Below are positions 1 through 9,325 of a stretch of DNA of 64,000 nt, piece after piece. This DNA is from Chloroflexi bacterium HGW-Chloroflexi-10 (lineage in GTDB: Bacteria > Chloroflexota > Anaerolineae > Anaerolineales > Anaerolineaceae), in the NCBI GenBank assembly GCA_002840755.1, contig PHBZ01000023.1, positions 63,608 through 127,607 of the forward strand, written 5' to 3'. Under the pieces are notes generated by a model. It saw only the letters and a program-made list of their open reading frames with translations, was not told the DNA's origin and ran no database searches. The translations under genes were made by a program, and so were the position numbers. Numbering within the stretch: the stretch's first letter is position 1; every line of letters begins with the position of its first letter.

Positions 1-193
1 AAAAGGATACCAATTGCTCAATGAATCGGAATGAGTAATATGCACTGGTACCAATCTGAACTGCCGGATCCACTCCAACAGGCAGGTATCGATGAAACCA
101 GGAAAACATGGCCGTGAATCCCCATCCAATGCTATGAAAGAGGATAACAGCCAGGATAGCGAGGCCATTGAAATACAATAATTTTTTGGTCAT
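1..193 (-). CDS. Partial membrane acyltransferase (acyltransferase-3-like), N-terminus only
   Basis: Reading the minus strand from an ATG at 193 gives 64 open codons running off the window edge. The start MTKKLLYFNGLAILAVILFH is typical of the acyltransferase-3 (OafA/NodX) family, whose first membrane helix carries an (R/F)NGLAxLxVxxxH signature in which the His is part of the active site. The upstream bases read AAGG just before the ATG. The gene follows the halogenase-like gene by 20 bases and is probably the last visible gene of the same operon. Family members O-acylate sugars or lipids in the membrane, so it could attach an acyl group made by the neighbouring carrier-protein cassette. That role is inference; most of the protein lies outside the window. 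Confidence 0.6.
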   Translation of the reverse strand, partial: MTKKLLYFNGLAILAVILFHSIGWGFTAMFSWFHRYLPVGVDPAVQIGTSAYYSFRFIEQLVSF

Positions 194-213
194 ACCTTCC
201 CTGCTTTGAGCGA

Positions 214-1524
214 TTAATGCGGTGTTGGTTGCGATGAGGCTAAAATGGTCTCGGGGATTTCATCCAACGGGATACTGGAGAGCTGTTTTTTGAAAATATG
301 ATTCTCGGTCTTTTCAACAGTCTCTATATACCGGCGCATAGCATCCAAAATATCAACTTCACTCCGTTCAAACACCTCACCCTGTAAAAGGCGTAATATT
401 TCTAGTCGATATTTTTTGGATTGGATAAAATGAGTAAAGAGCGGCAGTAATTTGTAATATAACCGAATAAACTCATACCAAACACTAACCCCGCCTCGAA
501 GTTTTTTCTCATAGGGCATTAACATTTCTTCACTGACATTATTAGCCTTTAAGGCGGTTTCAATGGTTTCAGCAGCAAATTTCGCACTGTAAAGCGCAAT
601 GCTGACCCCAGAAGAGAAGATGGGATCCACAAACCGAGCCGCATCACCTACCATAAGGAACCCATTACCAACAAAACTTGACATTGAATAACTGTAATCA
701 CCCTCGGTTTTGAATTCATTCACGCGTGTGGCTGGTTCAAGTGCTTTTTTCAGTGCGGGATTGGAAGCAACATAGGTGTTGAAATAGGCTTCCATATCCC
801 CTTTAAATTCACGGAATACTTCACGTTCTACAACAATACCCATTGAAGTGATTTTTTCATTGATTGGAATTTGCCATGCCCAACCACGTTCCACCGGGAG
901 AAAATAGATATGGATATAATCTTCAGAAATGGGGATCTCCCCACGGGCTACATTTTCATACCAGGCATGCACAGCATATTGATTAAAAATAGGATCATTC
1001 TTTTTGGTATTTAATTGCCTGCCAAGGATTGTACTTCTACCGCTGGCATCTACAACCATTTTAGCGGGAATATCCACATCCTGATCACCCAACCGGATCC
1101 GTACACCGACGGCCCGGTCTTCTTCAAAAAGAACTTGTTTGACTCCAACCCCTTGAATAGTTTGAGAGCCCAGGCGTTGTGCGTTCTTGAATAACAGTAG
1201 GTCAAATTTTCCCCGATCGACATGGTAAGTATACGGTTGGCGAATACCTTCCTGTGGAAATTCTTCAAACCGGATTTGAAATTCACGCCCGCCCGGTTCA
1301 TGCCAGGATGCACCGAATTTATGGACAAAGGCTTCCTTTTCCATAGTGGGCAGGAAACCAATCTCTTCAAATATTCGAGTGGAAGATGTCACCATTGATT
1401 CGCCTACATGCGGGCGAGGGTGTATCTCTTTCTCGATTATGATGTTGCTGATTCCTTTCATGGATAAAAAGCTACCCATAGCAGATCCAGCCGGACCTCC
1501 ACCAATAATTACGACATCGACCAT
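214..1524 (-). CDS. FAD-dependent halogenase-like flavoprotein
   Basis: This 436-residue protein has an N-terminal FAD-binding GGGPAG motif (residues 8-13), HVGES (39-43), a WxWxIP motif as GWAWQIP (214-220) and GDAARFVDPIFSSG (293-306). The last three are characteristic of flavin-dependent halogenases of the PltA/CndH type and are less typical of geranylgeranyl reductases. A lysine in VHKFGASW (residue 69) lies where the halogenases carry their catalytic Lys; I could not align it. It starts 14 bases after the carrier protein and belongs to the adenylation / carrier / dehydrogenase cassette. PltA-type enzymes chlorinate pyrrolyl groups held on a carrier protein, so the likely substrate is the acyl group on the adjacent carrier. 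A carrier-bound monooxygenase or a non-halogenating oxidase remains possible. Confidence 0.7.
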   Translation of the reverse strand: MVDVVIIGGGPAGSAMGSFLSMKGISNIIIEKEIHPRPHVGESMVTSSTRIFEEIGFLPTMEKEAFVHKFGASWHEPGGREFQIRFEEFPQEGIRQPYTYHVDRGKFDLLLFKNAQRLGSQTIQGVGVKQVLFEEDRAVGVRIRLGDQDVDIPAKMVVDASGRSTILGRQLNTKKNDPIFNQYAVHAWYENVARGEIPISEDYIHIYFLPVERGWAWQIPINEKITSMGIVVEREVFREFKGDMEAYFNTYVASNPALKKALEPATRVNEFKTEGDYSYSMSSFVGNGFLMVGDAARFVDPIFSSGVSIALYSAKFAAETIETALKANNVSEEMLMPYEKKLRGGVSVWYEFIRLYYKLLPLFTHFIQSKKYRLEILRLLQGEVFERSEVDILDAMRRYIETVEKTENHIFKKQLSSIPLDEIPETILASSQPTPH

Positions 1525-1538
1525 TTTTGCCTCCGCAA

Positions 1539-1781
1539 TCAGGGTTGTTTGGATGTGAGGAATTGGTTCAAAGCAGCAACGCTCTGAAAATTTTCCAATA
1601 CCACATCTTCATCCGCGATCTGAATATTAAATTCTTCCTCAATAAACCCAACCAGTTGCAATATTCCCAATGAATCGATAATGCCTTCGCTTAATAAATC
1701 ATCATCTGGTTGGATTTGGGCTTTACGCCCTTTCGATAATTCTTTTTGAACGAAATCGGTTAATACTTTTGTATAATCCAT
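1539..1781 (-). CDS. Acyl/peptidyl carrier protein
   Basis: This 80-residue stand-alone carrier protein has the phosphopantetheine site GIIDSLGILQL, with the modified serine at residue 37. The size and the four-helix pattern fit PltL/RedO/CloN5-type peptidyl carriers. It sits between the adenylation enzyme (upstream) and the halogenase-like gene (downstream) in one transcription unit, so it probably receives the amino acid from the adenylation enzyme and presents it to the dehydrogenase and halogenase. A D-alanyl carrier (DltC) reading is less likely, because DltB and DltD are absent and a dehydrogenase and a flavoprotein are present. Confidence 0.85.
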   Translation of the reverse strand: MDYTKVLTDFVQKELSKGRKAQIQPDDDLLSEGIIDSLGILQLVGFIEEEFNIQIADEDVVLENFQSVAALNQFLTSKQP

Positions 1782-1835
1782 GAGCTCCTCCTAAAATATA
1801 ACAAACACTGAGGTAAATTTCTCATTGTTTGGTTC

Positions 1836-3416
1836 TTACGTTTCTTTATTAGCCGCCATCTCCTGCAATTCTCGGCGGTTGATTTTGCCAGTCGATGTTC
1901 TTGGAAAATCAGCTCGCAGGTGAATTTGACTGGGTAATGCATAGGGCGGAAGTTTGAGCGCCAGAACTTCGTAGAGCATTACAGCGGTAACGAGTAAATC
2001 TGTTTTGGGAATTACAGCAGCTTCAATCAGATTACTGCCTTCTCCATCCGGTACCGGATAAACAGCTGCTTCCTCGACCATTTCATGAGCCAATAAAGCC
2101 GTTTCAATTTCATCCAATTCCACACGATAGCCGCGAGTTTTTATTTGACGGTCCTTCCTCCCCAGAAAACGATAATTTCCGTCTTCCAGTTTTTGTACTA
2201 GATCACCAGTCCGATAAAAGGTGTCTTCAAATTGTTCAGTGACTGGACGCCGGTAAAAACCACGCTCGGTTAAATCCGGGCGCGCCCAGTAACCGCGCAT
2301 AACAACACCTCCGCGGATCAACAACTCGCCGACTGTGCCTTGGGGAACGGGTTGGCTGTTTTCATCCACAACCAGATCTTCTACATTTTCGCAGGCTATC
2401 CCAATCGATATAGGATCATCCTGATCTTCCGGAATAAGAGGTACATGGTAATAGGTACAGACATTAGTTTCAGTTGGGCCGTAAAGATTACTGAATTTTA
2501 CTCCGGGTAGGATTTTCATCACATCGCGTAAATGTTTGGTGGGGAATGGTTCGCCGGCAAATAATATCCAACGTAACGCTGAATAATCTTTGGTCGGCAG
2601 ATTGGCCCGCTGTAACATTTGAATTAACGCAAATGGAACTGAGTACCAGACACTTATCCTTTCATCCTGGATCCATTTAGCCATGCTGGCAGGAAACTTG
2701 GTCACGCCTTCCGGAATAATACAGGTGGTTGCGCCGACTTGAGAGGCCGCGAAAAAATCAAATGTAGATAGATCAAAATGTAAGGGAGCGTGATTACTTA
2801 GGCGGTCTTGTGAGGTCAGTTGGTATGTTTCGGCTGCCCACAGAGCAAAACTTAATCCGGAACGGTGTGTATGCACAATCCCTTTGGGCATACCTGTTGA
2901 ACCGGATGTGTACAGAATGTACGCCATGTCCTGTTCGGTCAGCATAAGATTAGGTGGGTTGGCAGGAAATTGATCCAATTTTGCCAAGGGGATGGTATGA
3001 ACATCATCTACTGGATTATCTTCCAACCCAATGATGTGCTGAACGCCGGTAAGCTGGATAAGCTCAGCGATATCCTGAGATTTTTTTTCGTGAGTGATTA
3101 ATACATTAATACTGCAATTTTGAATGACATAAGCCAGACGAGGCAATGGGGCAAACGGATCGAGTGGAACATAGGCAGCACCGGCACTCATGATGCCATA
3201 AAGGGCGGCTGCTGAGTTGATATTTTTGTACATAAAAATGCCTACCCGATCACCGCGTTTAACGCCGCAGGAAATTAACGCATGTGCAAGTTGGTTTTTT
3301 AAAGTATTGAGTTGTTGATACGTTTGTTCTTCCTGGTTAAACCGTACTGCGGGGTGAGTGGGCGTTTCTTCCGCAGCTTTTTCAACACCTTGATGGAGAA
3401 GATAAATATTTTGCAT
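1836..3416 (-). CDS. Stand-alone amino-acid adenylation enzyme, probably proline-type
   Basis: This 526-residue ANL-family enzyme carries the core motifs YTSGSTGMPKG (169-179), YGPTETN (312-318), YRTGD (401-405) and a C-terminal TGK with the catalytic lysine at 511. The stretches HFDLSTFD (213-220), SVWYSVP (255-261), ILFAGE (284-289) and GPTETNVCT resemble, from memory, the proline-specific enzymes PltF, RedM and CloN4 more than DltA. It would load an amino acid as its adenylate onto the carrier protein encoded 54 bases downstream. It has no condensation or thioesterase domain. The dehydrogenase gene lies 14 bases upstream, which supports the proline-to-pyrrole interpretation. Substrate identity is inferred from context and motif memory, not from a specificity-code calculation. 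Confidence 0.75.
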   Translation of the reverse strand: MQNIYLLHQGVEKAAEETPTHPAVRFNQEEQTYQQLNTLKNQLAHALISCGVKRGDRVGIFMYKNINSAAALYGIMSAGAAYVPLDPFAPLPRLAYVIQNCSINVLITHEKKSQDIAELIQLTGVQHIIGLEDNPVDDVHTIPLAKLDQFPANPPNLMLTEQDMAYILYTSGSTGMPKGIVHTHRSGLSFALWAAETYQLTSQDRLSNHAPLHFDLSTFDFFAASQVGATTCIIPEGVTKFPASMAKWIQDERISVWYSVPFALIQMLQRANLPTKDYSALRWILFAGEPFPTKHLRDVMKILPGVKFSNLYGPTETNVCTYYHVPLIPEDQDDPISIGIACENVEDLVVDENSQPVPQGTVGELLIRGGVVMRGYWARPDLTERGFYRRPVTEQFEDTFYRTGDLVQKLEDGNYRFLGRKDRQIKTRGYRVELDEIETALLAHEMVEEAAVYPVPDGEGSNLIEAAVIPKTDLLVTAVMLYEVLALKLPPYALPSQIHLRADFPRTSTGKINRRELQEMAANKET

Positions 3417-3430
3417 ATAGCCCTCCCTCT

Positions 3431-4576
3431 TTAAAGACCAAGCATCCTGGCGATGATATTGCGTTGAATATCGGATGTACCGGAATAGATCAGGCCTCCC
3501 ACTGAATCACGCATAAAATGTTCTATACCGAAATCGGTAAGATATCCATTTGCCCCGTGAACCCGCACAGCATCCAATGAGGATTCGACGAAACATTCGC
3601 TTAAGTAAAGTTTTGCCATTGCTGCTTCCATGACGGCTGGTTTTCCGAGGCTTTTTAACCAGGCTACTTTATAAAGCATCATCCTCGCTGCTTCCAGTCG
3701 AATCTTCATATCCACAATGCGGTTCGAAACCGACTGAAACTGGCTGATGGATTGGCCAAATTGTTTGCGTTCCCTGCCATAAGCAATACTTCGTTCTAAT
3801 TGATACTCCATCGCTCCAAGACTGGAGGCCAGAATACAACTGCGTTCCCATTCCATTGAGCCGCTAAACATTTGTGCTCCGGCGCCTTCAGCACCCAGGC
3901 GATTTTCGACAGGTACTGCTACATTATGTAATTCCAACGCCCCCATGGGAATAGTTTTCAACCCCATTTTATCAATGACCGGGCTGATTTCTAAACCTGG
4001 TGTATCTTTTTCTACCAGGAAGGCGGTTACTCCCCACATTTTTTTCTGAGGTGCAACGGTGGCAAAAACCAGATAGACATCCGAGATTGGGCCGTTGGTG
4101 ATATACGTTTTGGAACCATTCAGGATGTATTGATTTCCCTGACGGACCGCGCTGGTTTGCAGACTGTACGCATCCGATCCGGATTGCGGTTCTGACATGC
4201 AATGCCCCCCAATGAGTTCGCCGTTGATCATTGGCATGAGGTATTTCTTTTTTTGTTCCTGCGTGCCATGAGATACCAGTGGCATTTGAACGCTCCACAT
4301 CTGGGCATTCATACCAAAAATAAGAGCGCTGTCACGATAGCCATAGCCAAGGCCCTCCATGAGCAGCATGGTGTCCAGAATACTGGCTGCTTTTCCACCA
4401 ACGTCTACTGGCATGGGAAAACCAATGACACCATATTGGGCAAGTTTATCCCAATCGGACCTGGAAAATGTTCCGCTTTTATCACGCTCAATAAAATCAT
4501 TACCCAGGTTTTTAGCCGCAAATTGAATGATGGCTTGTTTGATTTCCAATTGTTCTGGGTTCCAAGAAAAATCCAT
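3431..4576 (-). CDS. Acyl-CoA dehydrogenase-like, probable prolyl-carrier-protein dehydrogenase
   Basis: This 381-residue flavoprotein has full acyl-CoA dehydrogenase architecture: N-terminal helices, the FAD-binding GGHCMSEPQSGSDA stretch (about 133-146) and the C-terminal helical domain with RKQFGQSISQFQ (about 271-282) and GLIYSGTSDIQRN (about 361-373). The MEWERSCILAS region resembles PltE/RedW/CloN3, which oxidise L-prolyl-S-carrier to pyrrolyl-2-carboxyl-S-carrier by two two-electron steps. It is followed immediately by the adenylation enzyme and the carrier protein, the same partners as in those pathways. A fatty-acid oxidation role is less likely because no thiolase, hydratase or ETF gene is nearby. 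Confidence 0.75.
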   Translation of the reverse strand: MDFSWNPEQLEIKQAIIQFAAKNLGNDFIERDKSGTFSRSDWDKLAQYGVIGFPMPVDVGGKAASILDTMLLMEGLGYGYRDSALIFGMNAQMWSVQMPLVSHGTQEQKKKYLMPMINGELIGGHCMSEPQSGSDAYSLQTSAVRQGNQYILNGSKTYITNGPISDVYLVFATVAPQKKMWGVTAFLVEKDTPGLEISPVIDKMGLKTIPMGALELHNVAVPVENRLGAEGAGAQMFSGSMEWERSCILASSLGAMEYQLERSIAYGRERKQFGQSISQFQSVSNRIVDMKIRLEAARMMLYKVAWLKSLGKPAVMEAAMAKLYLSECFVESSLDAVRVHGANGYLTDFGIEHFMRDSVGGLIYSGTSDIQRNIIARMLGL

Positions 4577-4598
4577 GATGACTCTCCGTAAATATTGA

Positions 4599-5804
4599 TT
4601 AAGACATTAATACAGCTTGGAAGTGATTTTCCAACATTTTTGTAGAGGATTCCCAGCTCCATTTTGTCTGGGCTTCTTCACGACTGGCCTTACCGTATTG
4701 TTCCCGTTTTTGGGGATCATTTAATAAGTCCTGGATTGCATTGGCGAAAGCTTGTTCATCTCGCTCAATCAGGCAGCCTGTTTTACCGTCGAGGATGGTT
4801 TCCAATAGTCCACCTTCTTTTATACCTACCACTGGTGTGCCACATGCCATTGATTCAATCGGCACAACCCCCAATGGTTCACGATACGGGGAATAAACGG
4901 TTATTTTTGCCCTGTTGTAGAGTTCTACCAATCGTTGGTCGGTAATTCCAGTTTCTAAAAACAGGGTAATCTGATGTTCTTTGGCTAATTTCATCAAAAA
5001 ATCACGTTCTTGGGGATTTTCAAAATTACTGGCAATTCTTAATGGTGGTCGATGGTTCACAGGTATTTTACCAATGGCCCGGATCAAAAAATCGAATCCT
5101 TTTAATGGGGTTAATGATCCAACCGAGAAAACAAAATCTTCTTTCTCATTATTGTCAGGCTGAAAAAGTATCAAATCCACCCCAGGGTAATTTACATACG
5201 ATCGGATATGGTAGATTTCCATAAAGGCGGATTGCATATGTTGTGAATTAACCAGCACACGAGTCGGATGTTGAATATTTTCGCGATCATTTTGTCTAAG
5301 GCGGGAAAAGAACAACTTGCGGAATGGATCTACTTTATTTACTAGGCGGCGGTGGAGTAGTTCTTTCCGGTCATAAGGCCGCTCTGGCATGGTTTCGTAG
5401 AGAATTCTGATAGGCTCTTGTGCAAAATAAACAGTGGGCACTTTCCGTAAATATTTCAAAATTGAAGGTGTATTTTGGATCTGGCAAGGATGAACCCAAA
5501 CGAGATCGAAATTTTCTGCTTCAATGATATTTGAAATATTTTGTTCTATGCTTTGAAGACGGAGTAAATCTTTCCAGCGTTGTAATTGGTTTAATCGCCC
5601 AAAAGGTGAGTGAAATAGTTGCGATGGTTTAAATTCAAACAACCGGTGTTCAATGCCAAGTGGTCGAAGATCGCCAAATGTATGGTTGGCCGATTGGTAG
5701 GAAAAAATGGTGATGCTATGATTCTGTGCCAACCTGCGGGTAAGTTCGTATACACTTCGACGAGCGCCACCAGAAGGGAGATTGTGATAAATGGCGATTT
5801 TCAT
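4599..5804 (-). CDS. Glycosyltransferase, GT4 family
   Basis: This 401-residue GT-B fold transferase starts with a glycine-rich nucleotide-sugar/acceptor loop (HNLPSGGARRSVYEL, about residues 7-21). Its C-terminal half has VFSVGSLTPLKGFDFLIRAI and the GT4 EX7E signature around PLGVVPIESMACGTPVVGIKEGG (about 306-328). No signal peptide or membrane segment is visible, so it acts on the cytoplasmic side. It is encoded 22 bases before the dehydrogenase gene of the pyrrole-like cassette, which ties that cassette to glycan assembly. The donor and acceptor sugars cannot be read from the sequence. Confidence 0.85.
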   Translation of the reverse strand: MKIAIYHNLPSGGARRSVYELTRRLAQNHSITIFSYQSANHTFGDLRPLGIEHRLFEFKPSQLFHSPFGRLNQLQRWKDLLRLQSIEQNISNIIEAENFDLVWVHPCQIQNTPSILKYLRKVPTVYFAQEPIRILYETMPERPYDRKELLHRRLVNKVDPFRKLFFSRLRQNDRENIQHPTRVLVNSQHMQSAFMEIYHIRSYVNYPGVDLILFQPDNNEKEDFVFSVGSLTPLKGFDFLIRAIGKIPVNHRPPLRIASNFENPQERDFLMKLAKEHQITLFLETGITDQRLVELYNRAKITVYSPYREPLGVVPIESMACGTPVVGIKEGGLLETILDGKTGCLIERDEQAFANAIQDLLNDPQKREQYGKASREEAQTKWSWESSTKMLENHFQAVLMS

Positions 5805-5990
5805 AACTTAGGTGAAACAAAATGCAAAAAAGAATTATCGACAGACAGATCGTATTCGTTATATTCAACAATCACAAATGAAATAATCATACAATTTTTC
5901 ACTGGTACTCTCCTCAACAAAGACCAAAAAATCAAATAAATGCAAAATTCTATTAAAAAAAAAGGACAATTTGCCCATCGGTTTTTCAAC

Positions 5991-7088
5991 CTATAATTGA
6001 ATCTGAAAAGGCGATTGATCCTGTTTTGATTGTATGGATTTGGAGCGTTTCAACAAAATATTTTGCATGAGGTTTGGCGAAATTAATATTCCTAATAATA
6101 CAAACATAGTCCTGATATCGTTCCGATTGGTTTTTAAGGCTTGTTTAAGCCATTTTTTTGCCCATTGAGTATCTTGTTGGCTAATCAGGGACTTAACGGC
6201 GGTTAATCGTAATAAACGGTTTTGTTCCCGTCCGGGCAAGCAATAAAACCTGGAATGATTGATCCAGGAATCCTGAATATTGGGTTGGTCATAAAGCAAA
6301 TTAACCAACAAGTCATAAAAAACATAGGATCTGGTTTCCACGCTGCAGGTCTGAAAAAGAGAATTTTCCACCATTTTTTCCCGGCAACGACTCAATGAAT
6401 CGCGGCGCTTGGTGTAACCGGTAGTAACGGTAATGTTGGTATGGTGAATCCGGTAACGGCATCCTTTAATATCCAGATAGCCCCACTCAATAGTTTCGGA
6501 TAAGCGGGTTAAAAAGTCCCAATCCGGACCAATAATAATCCGGGTATCAAACTGCAATGCCCGTTCGGTTACTCTTTCCCGTCGAATCAGTGTACAGATT
6601 GGCGGTCCAAAAACATCCGATGCGCGAACCAAATGTTCAAATAAATTTCCTTCAAAGGGACCACGCCTTTGATCGGAGAGACTGGCAAAGGCATGGTTTT
6701 GTTCATCAATATACCAGCCATCACAATAGACAGCATCTTTATTGGGATTGGTTTGTAAATAGAGGACGGCTTTCTCAAGGAAATTCGGGGTAAAGAGATC
6801 ATCAGAATCCAAAAAAGCCAGGTATTCCCCCTTCATTTTTGATAAGGCATGATTACGTGCCGATGCCTCACCGCCATTTTGCTGATGATAGATTTGAATG
6901 CGTTCATCATTAAATTGTGATAGGATTTTTGCTGTGGAATCCTTCGATCCATCGTTGATAATAATTAATTCCCAGGATTGGTAGGTTTGCTGGATAACGG
7001 ATTCAATCGCTACCGCAATAAAGGATTCAGCATTGTAGGCCGGCATCATAATTGAAACTAGGTTGGAGGTAAATGTGTGATTATCCAT
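5991..7088 (-). CDS. Glycosyltransferase, GT2 family
   Basis: This GT-A transferase of about 365 residues has VSIMMPAYNAESF near the N-terminus, the nucleotide-binding INDGSKDST and the metal-binding LAFLDSDDLF (DxD-like) motif. I chose the ATG at 7088; the frame could extend to a GTG at 7118, but the ATG overlaps the end of the upstream GT4 gene by 8 bases, consistent with translational coupling, and it directly precedes the conserved fold. The C-terminal 120 residues are helical and not conserved enough to name. It is one of four consecutive cytosolic glycosyltransferases that probably add successive residues of one repeat or glycan. Confidence 0.85.
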   Translation of the reverse strand: MDNHTFTSNLVSIMMPAYNAESFIAVAIESVIQQTYQSWELIIINDGSKDSTAKILSQFNDERIQIYHQQNGGEASARNHALSKMKGEYLAFLDSDDLFTPNFLEKAVLYLQTNPNKDAVYCDGWYIDEQNHAFASLSDQRRGPFEGNLFEHLVRASDVFGPPICTLIRRERVTERALQFDTRIIIGPDWDFLTRLSETIEWGYLDIKGCRYRIHHTNITVTTGYTKRRDSLSRCREKMVENSLFQTCSVETRSYVFYDLLVNLLYDQPNIQDSWINHSRFYCLPGREQNRLLRLTAVKSLISQQDTQWAKKWLKQALKTNRNDIRTMFVLLGILISPNLMQNILLKRSKSIQSKQDQSPFQIQL

Positions 7089-8322
7089 AGCGCTTACTCT
7101 CTCGATTAACTTTTTCACAGACGCCGGCGATTCTTTGGGTGGTCATTTGCCAGGTATGTTCTTTTTCTGCCTCAAGCCGGGCATTTTTCCCTAAGTGTAT
7201 TCGTTTTGAACGATCATTGACCAGGGTGTTGATGGCTTCAGTGAGAGCATTTTCATCACAGGGGGGGACGATTATTCCGGTTTCTCCATGTTTTAGCGTG
7301 ACCGGACATCCATTTTCGCCGCTGGCGATGATAGCCAGGCCGGCGGCTTTGTAATCAAACAGTTTCAAACCGGAATATTCTATCCATTGACAATAGGGTG
7401 AAACACCTATATTTGCATTAGCTAACAAAGGAGCATATTCTTCACTGGTCATACTGCCAGTAAATTGAACAACATTTTCCAGATTCAAGTGCTTAACCAG
7501 GGAACGGGTTTCTTCCAGGCCGGATCCTGAACCGATCATTAATAACCGAATATGAGGAAACCGTGCCAGATTCCTTTGAAAAGCACGCACTAATATCTGG
7601 GTGCCGTGCCAGGCATAAAAGCTGCCTAAATAAACCAGTGTGACATGGCTTTGTGGTTGGGTGCCCTCTTGGAAGGTTTTTAATTCCGTGCGGTCTAACA
7701 GTTCCACCAGGACAGAACCGTTTTCAATAACAGTGATTTGTTCTGGTAAAACACTCCATTGTTGGATCAGATTATCGCGCCACCCCATTCCGGAAGCAAT
7801 CAAGGCTGCAGAACGTTTAAGGGAAAATCGATATATTTCTTTAGAGAGACGGCGTTGTAATCCCTCAGGTGCGATTTTTTTGGCTTCCAGATCGTGTAAA
7901 GGGTCGCCATTGAATTCAGATATCAATGGTATTTTCATCTTTCGAGCAGCAAGAGCCGCTCCATATGCCATCCAACTGGTACGTTCCAGGAAAAGGTCGG
8001 CATCCTTGCCGGCAAATCGGCATGCAGCGGCGAACCGTTGGTTCTCGAACCATGCGCCATAAGGTAAATGAAAATCGGTTTGAATCCGGCGAATCAATTT
8101 TTCAAAAAGACGGGCGATCAGATTAGGGCTTGGAATCCGAATTATGGAAAAAGAGTGTAAATCATCACTCTGCCAATATTTTCCATCCAGACCAATGATT
8201 AAACGAGTTTGATGACCTAATGCGATTAATCCTTGAATGACATGGCGAACATGGTTCGCAGGGCCGTCAAAAGGTGGTTTACGCACTTCTGAACCTTGCT
8301 GCATAACATAAAGAATTTTCAT
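7081..8322 (-). CDS. Glycosyltransferase, GT4 family
   Basis: This 413-residue GT-B transferase has an N-terminal acceptor domain (YVMQQGSEVRKPPFDGPANH, about residues 5-24) and a C-terminal nucleotide-sugar domain with VYLGSFYAWHG and the GT4 signature EYSGLKLFDYKAAGLAIIASG. Its start overlaps the stop of the preceding GT4 gene by four bases (ATGA), so the two are co-translated. It is soluble, with no membrane segment. Specificity is unknown. Confidence 0.85.
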   Translation of the reverse strand: MKILYVMQQGSEVRKPPFDGPANHVRHVIQGLIALGHQTRLIIGLDGKYWQSDDLHSFSIIRIPSPNLIARLFEKLIRRIQTDFHLPYGAWFENQRFAAACRFAGKDADLFLERTSWMAYGAALAARKMKIPLISEFNGDPLHDLEAKKIAPEGLQRRLSKEIYRFSLKRSAALIASGMGWRDNLIQQWSVLPEQITVIENGSVLVELLDRTELKTFQEGTQPQSHVTLVYLGSFYAWHGTQILVRAFQRNLARFPHIRLLMIGSGSGLEETRSLVKHLNLENVVQFTGSMTSEEYAPLLANANIGVSPYCQWIEYSGLKLFDYKAAGLAIIASGENGCPVTLKHGETGIIVPPCDENALTEAINTLVNDRSKRIHLGKNARLEAEKEHTWQMTTQRIAGVCEKVNRESKRYG

Positions 8323-9314
8323 GAATAATTTTTTCCAACTATTTCGACAACGTTCAGGATTTTTTGACTGATTTTGTTGCCGTCAAAGTTTTCTTCTACC
8401 AGGCGGCGTAATGAAATTAATTTTTCTAGTTGAGCTGCTTCCAACAAATTGGCGTATGAATGAATTTTTTCTGTCATTTCGCGATTGGTTAAGAAAAGGT
8501 TTTCTGCGGGGACCAGTTCGTCTGCACCACCCCAATCATGAGTGAGAACATAGCAGCCGCTGGCCATGGCTTCCATCGGAGATACTTGTAAACCTTCAGA
8601 GTAACTATTAGAAATGAAAATATCTATTTTTTGGAACCATTCTTTTGGGTTGTCTACATTATCATAAAATGTAATGTGTTCTTGAACACCTAGTTTTTGA
8701 ACGAGCAAATGTATAGCATGATAATAATCGCCAAATTTTGCATGTTTTCCCCCGCCAATATGCAAATGGTACCCGCTTTGAAATAAATTACTTTCAGCGA
8801 ATGCGAGGATTAATTCATAAACCCGTTTACGAGGGGATAAGTGACACAGGATCCCAACCTGTTTGCGGAAAATATTAGGCGCAAATGAAAACAATTCCAA
8901 GTTAACCGATTCAGGTATCACACTGGTTTTACCATTCATTTGAGGATATTGCTCGAGGATCTCTTTTTCTTTCTCATGGCTAACTAAAATAAGATGGTCA
9001 ACTTTTGACCAATCCACCAGGGATGCCCATTGGTAAAGTTCATAGCGGTGTAAACGGGTTACGATTCCGCAGTATTTTGGAAGTTGGGTGGCGTGCGCCA
9101 AATATTCCCCGGCCCATTCAAAAAAGACAACCTGATTTTTGGATAATAATTTAGTCAGATCCTGTTGGTAGATACGGCGATTGAAACGCTCTTTGAAAAC
9201 AAGAGACTTCGTCTCGTTTTTTTGGAACAGGGTAGTACTATGCGTTTGCTGGAATAAGGCATATATCTCATGAAAAAAAGCCCAGGTATCATTAATGGCC
9301 ACGCCTAATTTCAT
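8319..9314 (-). CDS. Glycosyltransferase, GT4 family
   Basis: This is a compact 331-residue GT-B transferase. The C-terminal Rossmann half has GILCHLSPRKRVYELILAF and the EX7E region SEGLQVSPMEAMASGCYVLTH, which mark GT4. The N-terminal half is shorter than usual for the family. It overlaps the next glycosyltransferase by four bases and follows the asparagine-synthetase-like gene by 11 bases. Sugar specificity is not evident. Confidence 0.8.
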   Translation of the reverse strand: MKLGVAINDTWAFFHEIYALFQQTHSTTLFQKNETKSLVFKERFNRRIYQQDLTKLLSKNQVVFFEWAGEYLAHATQLPKYCGIVTRLHRYELYQWASLVDWSKVDHLILVSHEKEKEILEQYPQMNGKTSVIPESVNLELFSFAPNIFRKQVGILCHLSPRKRVYELILAFAESNLFQSGYHLHIGGGKHAKFGDYYHAIHLLVQKLGVQEHITFYDNVDNPKEWFQKIDIFISNSYSEGLQVSPMEAMASGCYVLTHDWGGADELVPAENLFLTNREMTEKIHSYANLLEAAQLEKLISLRRLVEENFDGNKISQKILNVVEIVGKNYS

Positions 9315-9325
9315 CAGGTTCTCCT

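Noticed and set aside
1836..3416. D-alanine ligase (DltA) of teichoic acid alanylation
   Set aside because: DltB and DltD are absent, and the dehydrogenase and halogenase-like genes fit a carrier-bound proline pathway.
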